Below, piece by piece: positions 23,006 through 36,000 of a stretch of 64,000 bases of DNA. The DNA comes from Pterobdella sp. o SKG-2022 (Eukaryota; Annelida; Clitellata; Hirudinida; Piscicolidae). Position numbers and translations under genes: made by a program. The notes beneath the pieces are model-generated. The model was not told the origin of the DNA, did not search any database, and saw nothing but the letters and a program-made list of their open reading frames with translations. The stretch lies in assembly GCA_964035795.1 (NCBI GenBank), contig OZ038320.1:9446671-9510670 (forward strand). Direction: 5' to 3'. Numbering within the stretch: position 1 is the stretch's first letter; every line of letters starts with the position of its first letter.

Positions 23006-26000
23006 TTAGTTGATCTTGGAAGCAGCAAACAGTCTGGGGTAATTCTCGTAGAAAGCCTGTGTGGTTGGTGTAAGTTCATGTTTGGAGACTCATCAGTTGC
23101 TCATCACACAATAAAATCAATGGGATCTCAAAATATTTGAAAGATCGTATTATATTCTTTGATGGCATCAAGTGCCAACCTTGAACAAAGTAGATGCCTG
23201 GTATACACCCGAAGTATCACACATTTCTCTGATAGAGTGCATGGAGAGTTGAGGGCAACCCAGGTCCACTGTCATTATGCCCAGCTTGGTGGCCATCAGG
23301 GGGCCTATGGTGGACCCACACGGACTCGCGTTGATTACTACGAAATCCTGTCAAGTTTTGTGGAAATCCTATTTTTTTGTATGAATGATATGATATTTAT
23401 GTATATTAAGACTCATGTAATATTTTTTATAATTTTTAATTACCTAGTAAAACGGTAGCTTTTTGGCGCCAATAATTCATTAGGAATCTAAAATAATCTG
23501 ATTAAAAAGTATCCAATGTTCTATGATGCTACCAAATAAATATTCAATATAAACATAAATTATGCTTGAAAATATTCATAAAAATATTCTAATGTCTGTA
23601 TCAAGCAATATACATACAAGGTGAACGCTTCATTTCGAAATAATATGTTCAGCATAGAACGAATAGAAATGGAAACCTGCAATGGAACATTAGCGATAGT
23701 GGCAAGCTGTCTCATAAAGCCCGCTGATATGTCGGTTGTGGCGTATCGTTGATTTGCATTGAACTTCAACGTCACTCCCTTCATATACAAATAACAGTGT
23801 ATCATGAGTATTTTGTATTGCCACAAGAATGAAACGTGTCTATGTTTAGAAAAATTTTTTAAAATCTATAATGAGATGTATCAATAGGGGTATTATAATC
23901 TAGTGTTTACCCCATGCATCGAAGGTCGATGCCTTTCTTCATGCTTCTCCCTGTAAATACATAAACAATTAAATAAACAATTTCATAAAAATTCAAAACG
24001 AATACAAAAAATATAATAAAAAATTTATGATTTTAAAGAGTGAATCAAAAGGTTCATACGAGAAGTTTGGATGCAGGGCATGAGCACAGTCTGCACTTAT
24101 GAGCAGGGATCTGCCGATGTTCTGCTCAAAAGCACTTGGATTCGTCTCTGAAACTGACAACCTACAATTGATTCATTTCTACTTTTATGGAAAATCATTT
24201 ATTGCAACTATCGATTTATGAATCCAAGATTGATTGAGTGAAGCTGGAGAACGATTAATAATTGAGGATGGATTTGAGTAAAATTTTTGTTTCATAAACA
24301 AGAAGAGTATAAATAATGAGTATTTTTAATGAGGTAATACATTTAATTGTTATTTCTTATAATTTATTCACAAAACGAAAAATTTTTATAGGAAACACTT
24401 ATTTAAAAAATCAAAAAAAATTTCAGATAAGTGAAACTTTTTCATGATTCGTTAGCCTCTAAAAAAATAGATTTCATTGTCATAATTATTGAATATTATT
24501 ATGCATGCTATCATAAACAATTAAAAAGCTTTCAAATATAAATTTAAACATCAAATCTCAGAACACCTAATCAAGCACAAACGCACAACCTCTTGAGCAC
24601 ATGGATTTGGAAGGCTGACGATGCCCCCTGAGCTGATTCAGATCCAACCTTAGAGGAAAATTAGCAAGGTGAAGTTACAATGCTAAGTGAGTTAAGTGCC
24701 ACATTGTTTGAATAGAAATTAAATATTGAGTTTAACAATAAAAAATTGTGGTTTTACATATTAAATGAAAAATTTTTTAAATTTATTTTATCTCAAAACT
24801 ATCGTTAAATTTTTTCTTAGAAACATAAAATTTTCAAATAGAAAGTACTTAAAAATATGGTGTTGAAAAATTTACTTTGATAAAAAGTAAATTGTCAAAA
24901 AAATAAGAATAATTATTTTATTAGTAAAAATTCAAGTGCGAAACGAAGGAGCATAGAACCTCTTCGTTGTCAAAGCTACTGTACACTCGAACGTTGGGGT
25001 CGTTACTCAAGCTGGATGGGTCACTAAGGGAGTTGATGAATCCCTGATAGGTACATTTGAGAGATTTCATAGTGGGAAAAATTGTTTAAGATTGGCTTCG
25101 TACAAGACCTAAAACCTAAAATTCAGAAACAAACTAGATATTTTCATTTAAAAAGCTTTCATCCTCATTTTTAAAAGCGTGATTATCAGGATTAAATATA
25201 AATATCTATAAAAATCTAATTATGAATAAAAAATGTATGAATTTATGAATGAGAGGCGTATTTCTAAGGTTTGAAAAGCATACAACATTCATAAGGACCA
25301 CTAACGGTGACTCCAGTAAAGGTACTATGCAGGTTATCAATGCGGCCACTGAAGATGAATTCATCGTACAAGCCTCCTATGGTCTGTGTGGGAAGTCCGT
25401 GGAGGTTTTGTGTGTTGGTGGTTGAAAAATGAAGCATTATATCAGTTTAATTAGATATAATATCAATTAATAATCTAAAAAATAAGAAAACGCAGTTGAT
25501 ACAAAAATATATCAATTGCATGCAAAAAAATAACTAGGCCAAAACACATTTTAAGAATAGAAAATACACATAAAACAACTTCATATTACAGAAGGACAGT
25601 GGTCCAGAAGATTGAGGTCAAAGTCAATGATGTCAGGGGGTTGGCAGTTGAGCTGAGACGAGAGGAGGTTCAAAAGGCAGGAGTGGTGCTTGCCTTCAGT
25701 GGTCGGGTAGTTAGTCTGCTGTGAATTATGTTCACATGTCAAGCTGTATTTTTTAAATAATTTATTAGATGAATTTTTATCGTCCTGTGATGTATATAAT
25801 AACGTTATTAATAATTTTTCTTAAAGTCGATGCATAAAAAATTGACGTGTTAATTAAAAATATTTTGTGAAATACAATAACAGTGATAATAACTCCATAT
25901 GATTTTTGATAGACATCTAACTGAAATCTAATCTTAATATATTATACTGCTGTACATATCTCAGTAACTGGGATTGACAGAAACTCTTCAGAAACGTCAC

Positions 26001-29000
26001 GTATAAAATTTTCTATAAATTTTTTTAAAAACTCGAACTTAGTAAATGAAGCAATTATTCGATACTTTTTATTATTAAACACCAAATATAATGAAATTTT
26101 TATTAAAAATTACATGGGGATAAAGTAATTAAATTTTTAATATTAAAAAATTTCTAAACATTAAGGTTAAAATGAACATTTTGAAAAGCTTTTAAAAGGC
26201 TTCCTAAATTTTATGCAATAAAGATTGACAAGTTACTTTAACAAAACTCATATCAAAGAAATTATTTCATAAAATTCATATTAAAAATAACATTGAAGTA
26301 AATTATCACAGTTTTTAACATTTAAAATATCTTTTGTTATTTGTTGAAATATTATTAACCAATAGAAATCTTTAATTAAGGTTCAATTACGAAAAAATAC
26401 CTCAGTTGATTTTGGAGGTGTTCCTTCAAGCTTTTCTTTGACTACAGTTGCAATAATAGGAGCCCTGTTGATTATATGGTCTACGCTTTAATCTCCTATT
26501 GTCAATATATTGTTTTCTTTTTCCTAACTTTCTTGATTTTCTCAGATTCAAAAAAAATAACTCCAAACGTTAATACGCCTAAATACAAGATTGAACAATG
26601 TTAGAATAAAGACGGGCGTAAAACAATGATTATGATTTAATATAGCTTCAAACTAATCAAACTTCATCTAAACTTTACTAATAATGGCGAAGATTAATTT
26701 TCATTAAAACAACGTTGAACTAACAGATGCTTCTCTTTATCACAGCTAAAACTGCTATTTTGTTCACGGTCCAGGTGGATGGCCAGATTAGGGATTCTCA
26801 TTATAGGCTTGTTCACGTGAACCAGACGACTCTCCACTCCGTTCCCTGACTTCAAACGTTTTTATAGAATGCAATTTTGAGTGCATTTATACTTCGAGAA
26901 TAATAAAAAAATAAAATAAGCTCAAAAAAAATATAATTAAAATTTGAAAAATAATTGTTCGAAAAATACCAAAAAAGAGTGAATTAATATATATTTCAAT
27001 AGATAAGGCACCAAAAATAATGCAACACAAGTTACTTTGAGAAGAACTCTGCCGGCCAGTTTGAGATCCCTGTCCAACCAAGTGTGCCACAAGCCTCCAC
27101 CATACAATTGTACCGCAACTTGCAAAAAGCCGTGCTTTAAAACCTTTGTTATCGGCTTCAACTGTAAAAAGTTTTGAACCATATAAACTTTTTATATAAA
27201 AGATTGATTTATGTCAAACATTCACAATCATGCTGATCAACTCATTAAACATACTATTTCACTTGAACACATACCTTAAGAACAGGGCTATCAGTATGGG
27301 CTCCAATGATCGAAAAACCACCCTCACCTGGCACATAGTTTCCTCCTACTGCAAAAGCCACCAATGTCGATTGATTTTTTGTCACGAAATACTGAAAACA
27401 TGAAAATTAAAAAAAAAATTTTTAATGAAAAAAAATAACAATTTAACGCCCATCCCTGAAGCACTTAGTAAGTGCAAAGTTAACTTAAATCTCAATTAAA
27501 TCAAATCAAGATTTTTGCGAGACGCATTCTCAAGTACTTGAATTTAATTTATTGATAAGTGAATTTATTAATATTCAAAAATGCTCTCGAGCACGTTCAA
27601 ATACTTTTTGCGACCGAGTTCATTAGTTAGGACGTTTTCTGCTCAACCTAAACCACTTACTAGTGAAACTGAAAAAATTAAATTAAATGTCGAAAAAGAA
27701 ACAGGTTTTTAATTTTTTTGAAAGCATTGATTTTTATTTCAATCTTCAAAAATCGAAACAGGTATAGTGACGCTTCAAATGAACAAACCGGCAGCTAACA
27801 GTCTGAATACTGAATTTTTCAATCAAATAACTAAAACACTAGATGACATAGAAAAAGAAAAAGGCGTTAAAGGAGTCATAATCACTTCTGTAAATTTTTA
27901 CTTTTTCATCTAATTTTTTAAGGTCATTACAGAGAAATGTTACACAAAGGCTAGAAATCTTTTCTAAATTAATTGAAGTATCTTTTGATAAAATTGATTC
28001 AAATTTCAGACATTGAAAGACATTTTTTCAGCTGGTCTAGACATATCTGAAATGTATCAAGCAGAAGAGGATCAAATGAGAAAGTTCTGGACTGCCACTC
28101 AAGATTTTTGGCTCAAACTCTATCAATATCCTCTAACAACTATTGCTGCTATTAATGTAAGCTACATAAAAGAAACAAAAGAATATAATTAAATTGAGAT
28201 AATCATTATTTCAGGGACATAGTCCAGGAGCAGGCTCAATGATTGCAATGTCATGTGATTACAGAATAATGGCTGCTAAACGTTCCTTCATTGGACTCAA
28301 TGAAACTTTGCTGGTTTTTTTTATAGTCTTTAAATATATTTTTTGAAAAAATTTGAAAAAAAAATCTTGATTTACAGGGCTTAGTGGCACCTTATTGGTA
28401 AGCTAAATGTTTATTTCATTTATTATTTATAACTTTTTCAGTCCTATTTTTTGGATGATTTAAACTTTGATAAAATCCTAATAATGTATAAACTTACAAA
28501 CAATATAAAAATAAATGCAATGGTTTATAAGATTTTAAGTTCATTGTACATCACTTGATGATGATGATTACACATGTAATTTGAATGTTTTCAAGCTAAT
28601 AAACTGACAAAGAATTGCTTTTATTTTTATCATTTAAAAAAAACTCTTGATATTTTCTATCTAATGTCTTAAAATGAGATTAAAATAATGATAAAGGTTG
28701 GCTGAATGTATGAGAAGCACAATTGGTCAAAGAAAGACTGAGCAAGCATTACAACTGGGAACACTCTTTTCACCTGAAGAAGCTCTCAAGGTATTTTGTT
28801 AAAAGCTAGATTCAACTTTTAAGTTTGAAATATAACAAGAGAAGTTAGTGTTTAATTTGTTTGAAAATCTTGGAAGGTTGGCCTTGTTGATGAGGTAGCT
28901 AAAGAAGCAGAATTGATGGATGCCGCTAAAAAGGAAATACTCAAATGGATCAAAATTTCAAGTTTGTTTACAAAATATAAAATCAAAAAAGATATAAAAA

Positions 29001-32000
29001 CAAAAAAACATCAAATAAGAGGAATTTTTAATACATCTGTTGAGAATTAAAAGCTATAATTTTCGATAATTTCAGCCACCACATTAAACGTTTGCAAAAG
29101 CTACGGTTATATAGTAATTTAATCAAAAACTAGTTTTTGATTTTCAATAAATGTATTAAAAATTTCTTATTTGACGTTTTTTGTTGCAAAATATTATAGA
29201 AAAATACATACAATGTCTTTAAAAAATCATTTATAATTATTGTTGCTTCAATCTTAACAGAAAGTGCAAAGCATAAATCAAAGTTGCTGATGAGAAAAGC
29301 TTTAGCTGATAGTTTGATAGCTAAAAAGGAGGAAGACGTTGATCACTTTGTGAAGTTCGTTGCCGAAAAGGAAACACAGGCGGCTCTCGGAAAATATTTT
29401 CAATCACTCAAGAATAAAAAATAACTATCTTTTATATTTTAACTTTGTGCTATTTAATCAATAAATGTTTTTTAACTCAATTGATTGTGTTAGAAATTTA
29501 TTCGAATGATTACTATTGACATTTTAAAATCCAAACTGTTTTTGGTTGTTTTTAAAAATAACCAAATTGTGGCACCTTTTGTCGGTTTATTGATTACCCT
29601 CAAAGTAATCCTTCATGAAAAACACCTTTTAAGCACTATTTTCAACTTTATGACCAGTGCAAGTTCACGCTAGCTGTAGAAAACAAAACGTTTTCACTGA
29701 GCATTAGAATTGAAGGACATTCTTTAAATTGCTATTTCTTGATTGTTTTGGTTTGGTTTTGTTTTGCTATTTGTCATTAGTATTTTTAAAATAAATGATA
29801 TCATTTAGACTTTTAAATTGGTAGCAATTTTTTGCAAATTCTACAGATTGGCCAAAATCTGCTTCAATCCTAGTGGTCACTGACATAAAAGCTTTGTTTT
29901 TTATAACGAACTTAAAGTGCTCGTCCCTATGGCCCTATTTCAATAAGTAAAAATTTTAACGGCTTTTCCCTTTTCAAACTTGCATGAAAATCGATTCGAC
30001 TTAATGGATAAACATCCGAAAAACAACATGTGACATCTTCAAAATTTCAGCGTAATAACTAATTAAGACTGAACTCATCAAATAAATAGACCAGTTTGAT
30101 TTCAACTTCGTATTGTGTTGGCTCACCTTATCTAGAGGCTTGACATTCCACGTGTCAAACTCCTTCAGCTCAATTTAATCAATAAATGTTTTTTAACTCA
30201 ATTGATTGTATTAGAAATTTATTCGAATGATTACTATTGACATTTTAAAATCCAAACTGTTTTTGGTTGCTTTTAAAAATAACCAAATTGTGGCACCTTT
30301 TGTCGGTTTATTGATTACCCTCAAAGTAATCCTTCATGAAAAACACCTTTTAAGCACTATTTTCAACTTTATGACCAGTGCAAGTTCACGCTAGCTGTAG
30401 AAAACAAAACGTTTTCACTGAGCCTTAGAATTGAAGGACATTCTTTAAATTGCTATTTCTTGCATTGTTTTGGTTTGGTTTTGTTTTGCTATTTGTCATT
30501 AGTATTTTTAAAATAAATGATATCATTTAGACTTTTAAATTGGTAGCAATTTTTTGCAAATTCTACAGATTGGCCAAAATCTGCTTCAATCCTAGTGGTC
30601 ACTGACATAAAAGCTTTGTTTTTTATAACGAACTTAAAGTGCTTGTCCCTATGGCCCTATTTCAATAAGTAAAAATTTTAACGGCTTTTCCCTTTTCAAA
30701 CTTGCATGAAAATCGATTCGACTTAATGGATAAACATCCGAAAAACAACATGTGACATCTTCAAAATTTCAGCGTAATAACTAATTAAGACTGAACTCAT
30801 CAAATAAATAGACCAGTTTGATTTCAACTTCGTATTGTGTTGGCTCACCTTATCTAGAGGCTTGACATTCCACGTGTCAAACTCCTTCAGCTCCTGAAAG
30901 CCAACCGCCACCAACTTTTTTTTCAATTCATCTACAGCTGTTATCGGTGTTATCAAAATTTTAAAATAGAAATTGATAAATCTATTTGATTTTTCAATTA
31001 AAGCCACTTCGACACCATCAAGTGTCATTTAAAGATAAGATTAAAATTAAAATCAATATTTTAAACGAAAATATTTTGAAATAAATGTTATCGGCCCATA
31101 GAATAATAATTTAACATATTAGATCTAATTGAGTTAATAAGAAAATACCTAGTTAATTTCAATCAAATTGTATTTATTTCATACCTTTATAATGAATGAA
31201 CAACTAAAAACAATATGTTTGAATAAAGAGGTTATAAAAAGATTTCACTATGAACACACGGTAATCAAAAATAATTTGAGAATCTCTAAATGCATCTGAC
31301 AGTCAATCAAAATTTATGTGAACTATTTCATATGCTTTGGATATTGGAGGTAAACTACACCCAAAATTGTAATTACAGGCTTCTTTTTGGTTGTAAAACG
31401 GATAATAGCAAATAATTATATTATTGGTAACAACGGCAAGGTAAATTTATTAATTTTAGGAAAGACGGGTTTTAATTTCAATAATTTTGAGTTAGATCTA
31501 ACAATGAGCGTAAAAAAATGTAAAAATTAAACGGCTATTATAAAAATATATCATATAAGTAGTTTAATAATCTACGCTGCCTGTTGTCAACCCAGGTACT
31601 TATACATGAAGCATTATAATCTATTAAGGACATGAATAGAAAATTTTGAAACACACATCAAAATGAAAAATATATTCAAAAAAAAAACTTTAAAAAATAT
31701 TTTGAAAAATTAAAATGTATTTGATTCACAGTTGTAATCAACAGATTTAAAAATGTTTGAAATAATACTATTTTGATATATGACATCATTACCATTTGCT
31801 TTTTTCAATAAGATTTTGAACCATTGAATAGTTAAAGTTTACATGATTTTCACATAATATTTTCATTTTCAATGCATTAATTTAAAACTTCAAAATTCAA
31901 TATTTTTATAACTCAAAATTGAGAAAAATAATTTTCATGACAGAAACTTTTTTGAAGATTATATTTTTTAAACATTTGAATAAAGTTTCCATTAGAAGTA

Positions 32001-32462
32001 CTATCAATTCAAATAATAAAATTGATGTGTTTTTATTTTTATAATCTTCAAAATTAGGCTGTTTTCAGGTACACTTATTGTTTTTGAAAAAACTGAAAAT
32101 TTCAATAAGTTCAACTCTATCATAATAGCTATTTAATGATATATGATCATTTTGAACTTACCAAAAATAATAGTTTTTTGAAAAAAAATGAGTCTATTCG
32201 AGAATTTCTTCAGTTTGAAGAACTTGAAAAGCAAAATATATTTAAATTAAAAACCTTAAGATGCCTCTATAAAATATTATTAAAGTATAAAATTATAAAT
32301 TTTTTCTTAAAATTCTATGTTTAAAATATAAATAAAAATTTATATTAAAAAAAACTTGATAAAACAGAATTTAATTTATGAATGATTATAGGTACCATGG
32401 TAAGGAGAAGGACTTTTGTTGAGAAAATTGACAAATTCATTGGCAGCAGCTGAAGAAGCCAT
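23006..32462 (-). CDS. DNPEP: Aspartyl aminopeptidase (M18 family), complete
   Basis: Exons (5' to 3'): 32396-32462, 30849-30937, 27275-27391, 27036-27161, 26725-26849, 26401-26464, 25590-25718, 25306-25383, 24960-25043, 24590-24648, 24060-24161, 23911-23950, 23677-23778, 23180-23347, 23006-23056. They join in frame to 466 residues, the normal family length. DNPEP is a cytosolic dodecameric zinc enzyme removing N-terminal Asp or Glu. Metal and catalytic signatures are all present: [32 protein letters not shown] and MHSIREM. Other matches are [25 protein letters not shown] and the [11 protein letters not shown] segment. The start is the ATG at 32462: its exon encodes [13 protein letters not shown], which pairs with the 30937 acceptor; the ATG at 31028 in the longer frame is rejected. 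Intron 2 hosts a nested gene and a tandem duplication. Very confident. Confidence 0.97.
27581..29424 (+). CDS. ECI1: Mitochondrial enoyl-CoA delta-isomerase 1 (crotonase family), nested gene
   Basis: Exons: 27581-27704, 27762-27889, 28010-28156, 28215-28313, 28378-28397, 28697-28790, 28877-28961, 29264-29424; 285 residues, close to the vertebrate enzyme. It moves cis-3 or trans-3 double bonds of enoyl-CoA to trans-2, letting unsaturated fatty acids continue through beta-oxidation. The N-terminus is Arg/Ser/Phe-rich without acids for about 25 residues, as in a mitochondrial presequence. Crotonase signatures: [17 protein letters not shown] (oxyanion hole), [14 protein letters not shown], and [16 protein letters not shown], whose Glu matches the catalytic glutamate of ECI1. 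The last exon gives [11 protein letters not shown] and ends in KNKK. The last acceptor (AAAG|TG) was chosen because it keeps frame; CAG four bases upstream does not. The gene lies wholly inside DNPEP intron 2, opposite strand. Confidence 0.93.
29460..29465 (+). terminator. Polyadenylation signal, isomerase gene
   Basis: AATAAA 35 bases after the stop codon. It is duplicated at 30181-30186 as part of the tandem duplication. Confidence 0.7.
29660..29930. mobile_element. Fold-back/MITE-like element, copy 1
   Basis: The left part (AAGTTCACGCTAGC ... AAAACAAAACGTTTTCACTG ... ATTGAAG) recurs inverted and diverged in the right part (reverse complement AAGTTCG ... AAAACAAAGCTTTT ... CAGTGACCACTAGGATTGAAG), giving imperfect terminal inverted repeats of about 80 bases around a T-rich centre. 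No coding capacity. Related to the element at 54990-55315. Confidence 0.6.
30127..30171 (-). pseudogene. Duplicated 3' half of DNPEP exon 2
   Basis: Identical to 30849-30893: it encodes [15 protein letters not shown] and keeps the GTGAGC donor, but the acceptor and first half of the exon were not copied. With an intact donor and no acceptor it cannot be included as a normal exon, though it might compete as a decoy 5' splice site. Confidence 0.9.
30382..30652. mobile_element. Fold-back/MITE-like element, copy 2 (by tandem duplication)
   Basis: Near-identical copy of 29660-29930 produced by the local duplication, not by a separate insertion. Confidence 0.6.
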
Positions 32463-33039
32463 CTTTAAAAAATTATTCATTTTTTATACGTATGTTTTTA
32501 TTAAGTCGGTTTTTTCAAAAAATCTTTAATATATCAATGCAATAGAAATGATGTTGAGTAAATTTAGAGAATAATTTGATAAAATTTTTAAATAAATAGT
32601 AAATATTACAGTATTAAAAAGGTAATTAATCTATGACTAATTTCAAATTGATGTAAACTCTAAGCTCTTTAAAAGATATATTTGAAGTCTTAATTAACTT
32701 TTAGCTTTGCAAAAAATTTAAAATAAATAATCTGAAAAAATTAAGTTTGCAATTTTCAAAAATTTATTGAATATTTAGAAACTTGCGAACTTTGAAATTT
32801 TGGTGTAAAGAGAAATTACCGGCGTTTATATAGTAACGAGTAGTTTTAGTATTAAAGCTGGTTTTAAATAAAAATTCAACTATTAAATGTTTGGAGAATA
32901 ATTAACATATTCTTTTTTTGAGTAAACTTTAGATCAAATTATTTAATTAAACTTCAATATTTATAAAAATCATTATTTTAGGACTTACTTTTAAATAGAT
33001 TAGCATTCATTTTTTAGTGCGAAACCTACTCAATATAAA
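32463..33039. promoter_or_regulatory. Divergent intergenic region between DNPEP and the TAF6L-like gene
   Basis: The two start codons are 577 bases apart and point away from each other, so any promoters must lie in this AT-rich interval or in upstream noncoding exons. A possible acceptor (TTTTTTAG at about 33010-33017) just before the TAF6L start hints at a 5'UTR intron. No clear TATA or other core motif can be assigned. Confidence 0.5.
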
Positions 33040-36000
33040 ATGATTGCAAGCAAAGAACCAAAAAAGTATTCTATTTTGCCAAAGTCTTCTGTTTTACTGA
33101 ATGCTGAAAGTATAGGCATTAATGATCTATCAGATGAAGTAATTGAAGTTGTTTGCCAGGATGTCAATTACCATTTACGAGAGCTTTTGCAGGTTGTTTA
33201 CTTTTTTGAAAGTTCAATTCAAAAAATTATTCTAAAAATTTGTTTATTTTTGTTTAGAAAAGTATTGACCAAATGATAAGATGCAAAAGGCTTTGTTTAA
33301 ATACATCTGATGTTAACAATTCCCTTCAAGCACTTGGACATCAGGTTTTGAAAGATTTTCATTTTTTTAAATTTAAAGATAGGAAGTTATATTATTTTTC
33401 AACATATTTAATCAGCCAATCTTGGGGCAAACTGATATGTCAGAAGGAAGTTTGGAATACAATCTTCTTCCAAATGATCATGTTTACGTCAGTGATGACA
33501 GAAAATTGGATTTATTCGAAATTGCTGAGACTTCTATTAATTTAGAATATATCAAAAGAATTGATAAAAAACGTCTAGGAATATTGAAAGATGGCAGAAG
33601 AATAATAGAAGAAAGACTTATGGAAGGAGGAATAGAAAACATGGAAGTTGATAATGTTAAAGAGACTTATGAAAGCCCATTTGGTTTCAATAGTAAGTTA
33701 AATAAAGAGTTTTCAATTAAAATTGTATATTCATTATGGTATTTCAGGATGCTGGCTTAAACTAGACAACAATTTGAAACCTAAAGAAGGTTGCTAATAT
33801 CTCATATATCACATTGATTTTATGACGTTTTTCCGCAAGGATTAAGATGGGGAAATATCTATCATTATTGATGAGCTTAACCTTATCATTAAGCAACATA
33901 TAAATAATTTTTTTTTAAATTATTCATTAGAAAAAAACTAAAATCATATATATTCTAATATTAATTCAATACTATTTGATAATGTCACATTATATCATTC
34001 AAACCCCATCAATATTATTTAAGCAGCATCTTCCCAAAAGTTGATGCATAAAGAGTTGGTACAAGAGACAATCAAAGCTTTCCTACATGAAGATGTTTTT
34101 ATTTATAAGGTAAATTTAATTCAAATTTACTCATTATGGTTTTTCACAAGTCACAACAAAATACAAAGATTTTAGAAAACTAATTTTTTTATCACAATAC
34201 CTCTTTTTTCACTAACAAAGTAGCATTTTCAATACATGAAAATGTTACTTTGTTAGTGAAAAGTTTCATTGTGTAATAAAATAAATCAGTGTATGTAAAT
34301 CTTCTCATTCACTCATTATGTTAAAAAATTTATAAATTTTTATGTACAATATGTAAGGAAACATCAAATTTTGATGGGCATTGAAGGTGTTTGACTAATT
34401 GAGTTATAAATATGCAGTACACCTTTGAATAATTTTGAAAATATTCTACCATTTTTTAAAATTCATCTTATTCTGTTTCCAATGTCGCTGATAAAATTTG
34501 AAATTTAATGGAGATAATTACTGAATTATTTAATAACCTTGCTATATCATCATGTTAATCTCCCATCAAACCTTTCATTAGTTTATTTATATTTTATCGA
34601 AAAAACCCAAACGTTTTACACATTAATTATAGCATGTATTTTAATCTTCTAATTGTTAGTTTTTTTTAGTCATTAACGTTTATAATCATTAATGTTTTTT
34701 TTAAACACAACAGATGGCATACAAACATTTGAATAACTTACAAGGTATCAACAACGTACTAGGCCTGTTTTATAACGCAATTCCGAAGGTAAATTTTAAA
34801 TTTTCCTCACATTAGTTTTATAATTGAGTTATGAGTTTTGTTACTTACGTTATAATGCAATTCAATGTGGTTGTAGAGGCATGAACTTCAGGAGTTTCTG
34901 TTTTAGGTTTTTAGAAGATATAAAGAATAAATTATTTTTAATATTATAATTAGCAATTCCTTGAATGAATGTCATTTTTTTTTGTTTCATTTGTTATTTT
35001 TTTGAATCATTCAGTATTCATTTTTTTCAAGGTTAATTTCAACGTATTTTGATACACATTTAGAAGTGCCCTATAAGCATACATATAGTGCAAGTAATCC
35101 ATAATTTTGAGGGAAAAAATGGTCATCTTACTTATATAAACTCTTTGTTTTGTTTTTATAAATTTCTTTAGAATACTCGCTTCTTCCTCTACAGGTCCTA
35201 TCACACACATCAACACCAGTAATGAGAAGGAGGGTGTATCATATCTTACATGCCATCATCACAAACCCACATGCACAACTCAACTACACTGTTGTGGTAA
35301 GATTAGGTTTTTAGCGCTAAAAATTTTTTTTTTCTAGTTTTTCAATGGTTTTGATTAGTTTATTATGTTTTTTGAAAATATAGTGTTTTCTTCCATTGTT
35401 CTTTATTTTAGTGAATTTTATTTTTTTTTTATATAGTGGGGATAACTCAGCTTTCAATATTAAAACCAAATTCAAAATTATTTTTACTAAACCTACAGTT
35501 GAACAAAATAGTCAATATAATAGTTGGCTCTGTTCAAAAAGAACCAATGAATGCTAGCCACAACGGTTCTACATTATCCATTGAAGATTTAGATGAAATC
35601 GTCTTCATCTTCAATATTGCTCATACTTTCATAAGGTTTGGTTTCGAAATAATTAATATTAATAACAATGATAATAACTTTTCTGCCATGACTTCTAATA
35701 CAAAGAAAGTGGAGTAGTCTGGAGCATAACTTAGAAAAGATGATACTCAAAAAACTGAAGGACATTGCCACCAAAATTACCATTCACCCACACACCCTGG
35801 CATGCACCATACTAGCCTACAACTGCTTTGGAGTCAAAGTTGGTTTCTCAGTTTTAAACTAATTTTTTTGTCATTTCGTAAAAGTTATAGACTGTAAAAT
35901 TTTTGTCATTAAGACTCCCAAAAGAAAACATACAAATTTTTTTTGTAAATCACTCATACCATCAGGCTATTGTAACGCATCTTCTACCATTGCTTCTTCC

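Larger units (their letters stand above)
29452..30893. repeat. Recent tandem duplication, two copies of about 720 bases
   Basis: Copy 1 (29452-30171) and copy 2 (30173-30893) differ at only about five positions by eye (substitutions near 29489, 29550, 29704 and 29922, one indel near 29743). The left boundary is just upstream of the nested isomerase gene's AATAAA and the right boundary falls inside DNPEP exon 2. Each copy therefore carries a polyadenylation hexamer, a fold-back element and the 3' half of a DNPEP exon with its donor. Confidence 0.96.

Noticed and set aside
26887..27182. Two overlapping minus-strand frames read as separate genes
   Set aside because: They are DNPEP exon 27036-27161 plus intron read-through and its shadow frame.
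30723..31028. ATG at 31028 as the DNPEP start
   Set aside because: The exon at 32396-32462 encodes the conserved SPSPYH segment and joins in phase to the acceptor at 30937; the residues between 31028 and 30938 do not match the family.
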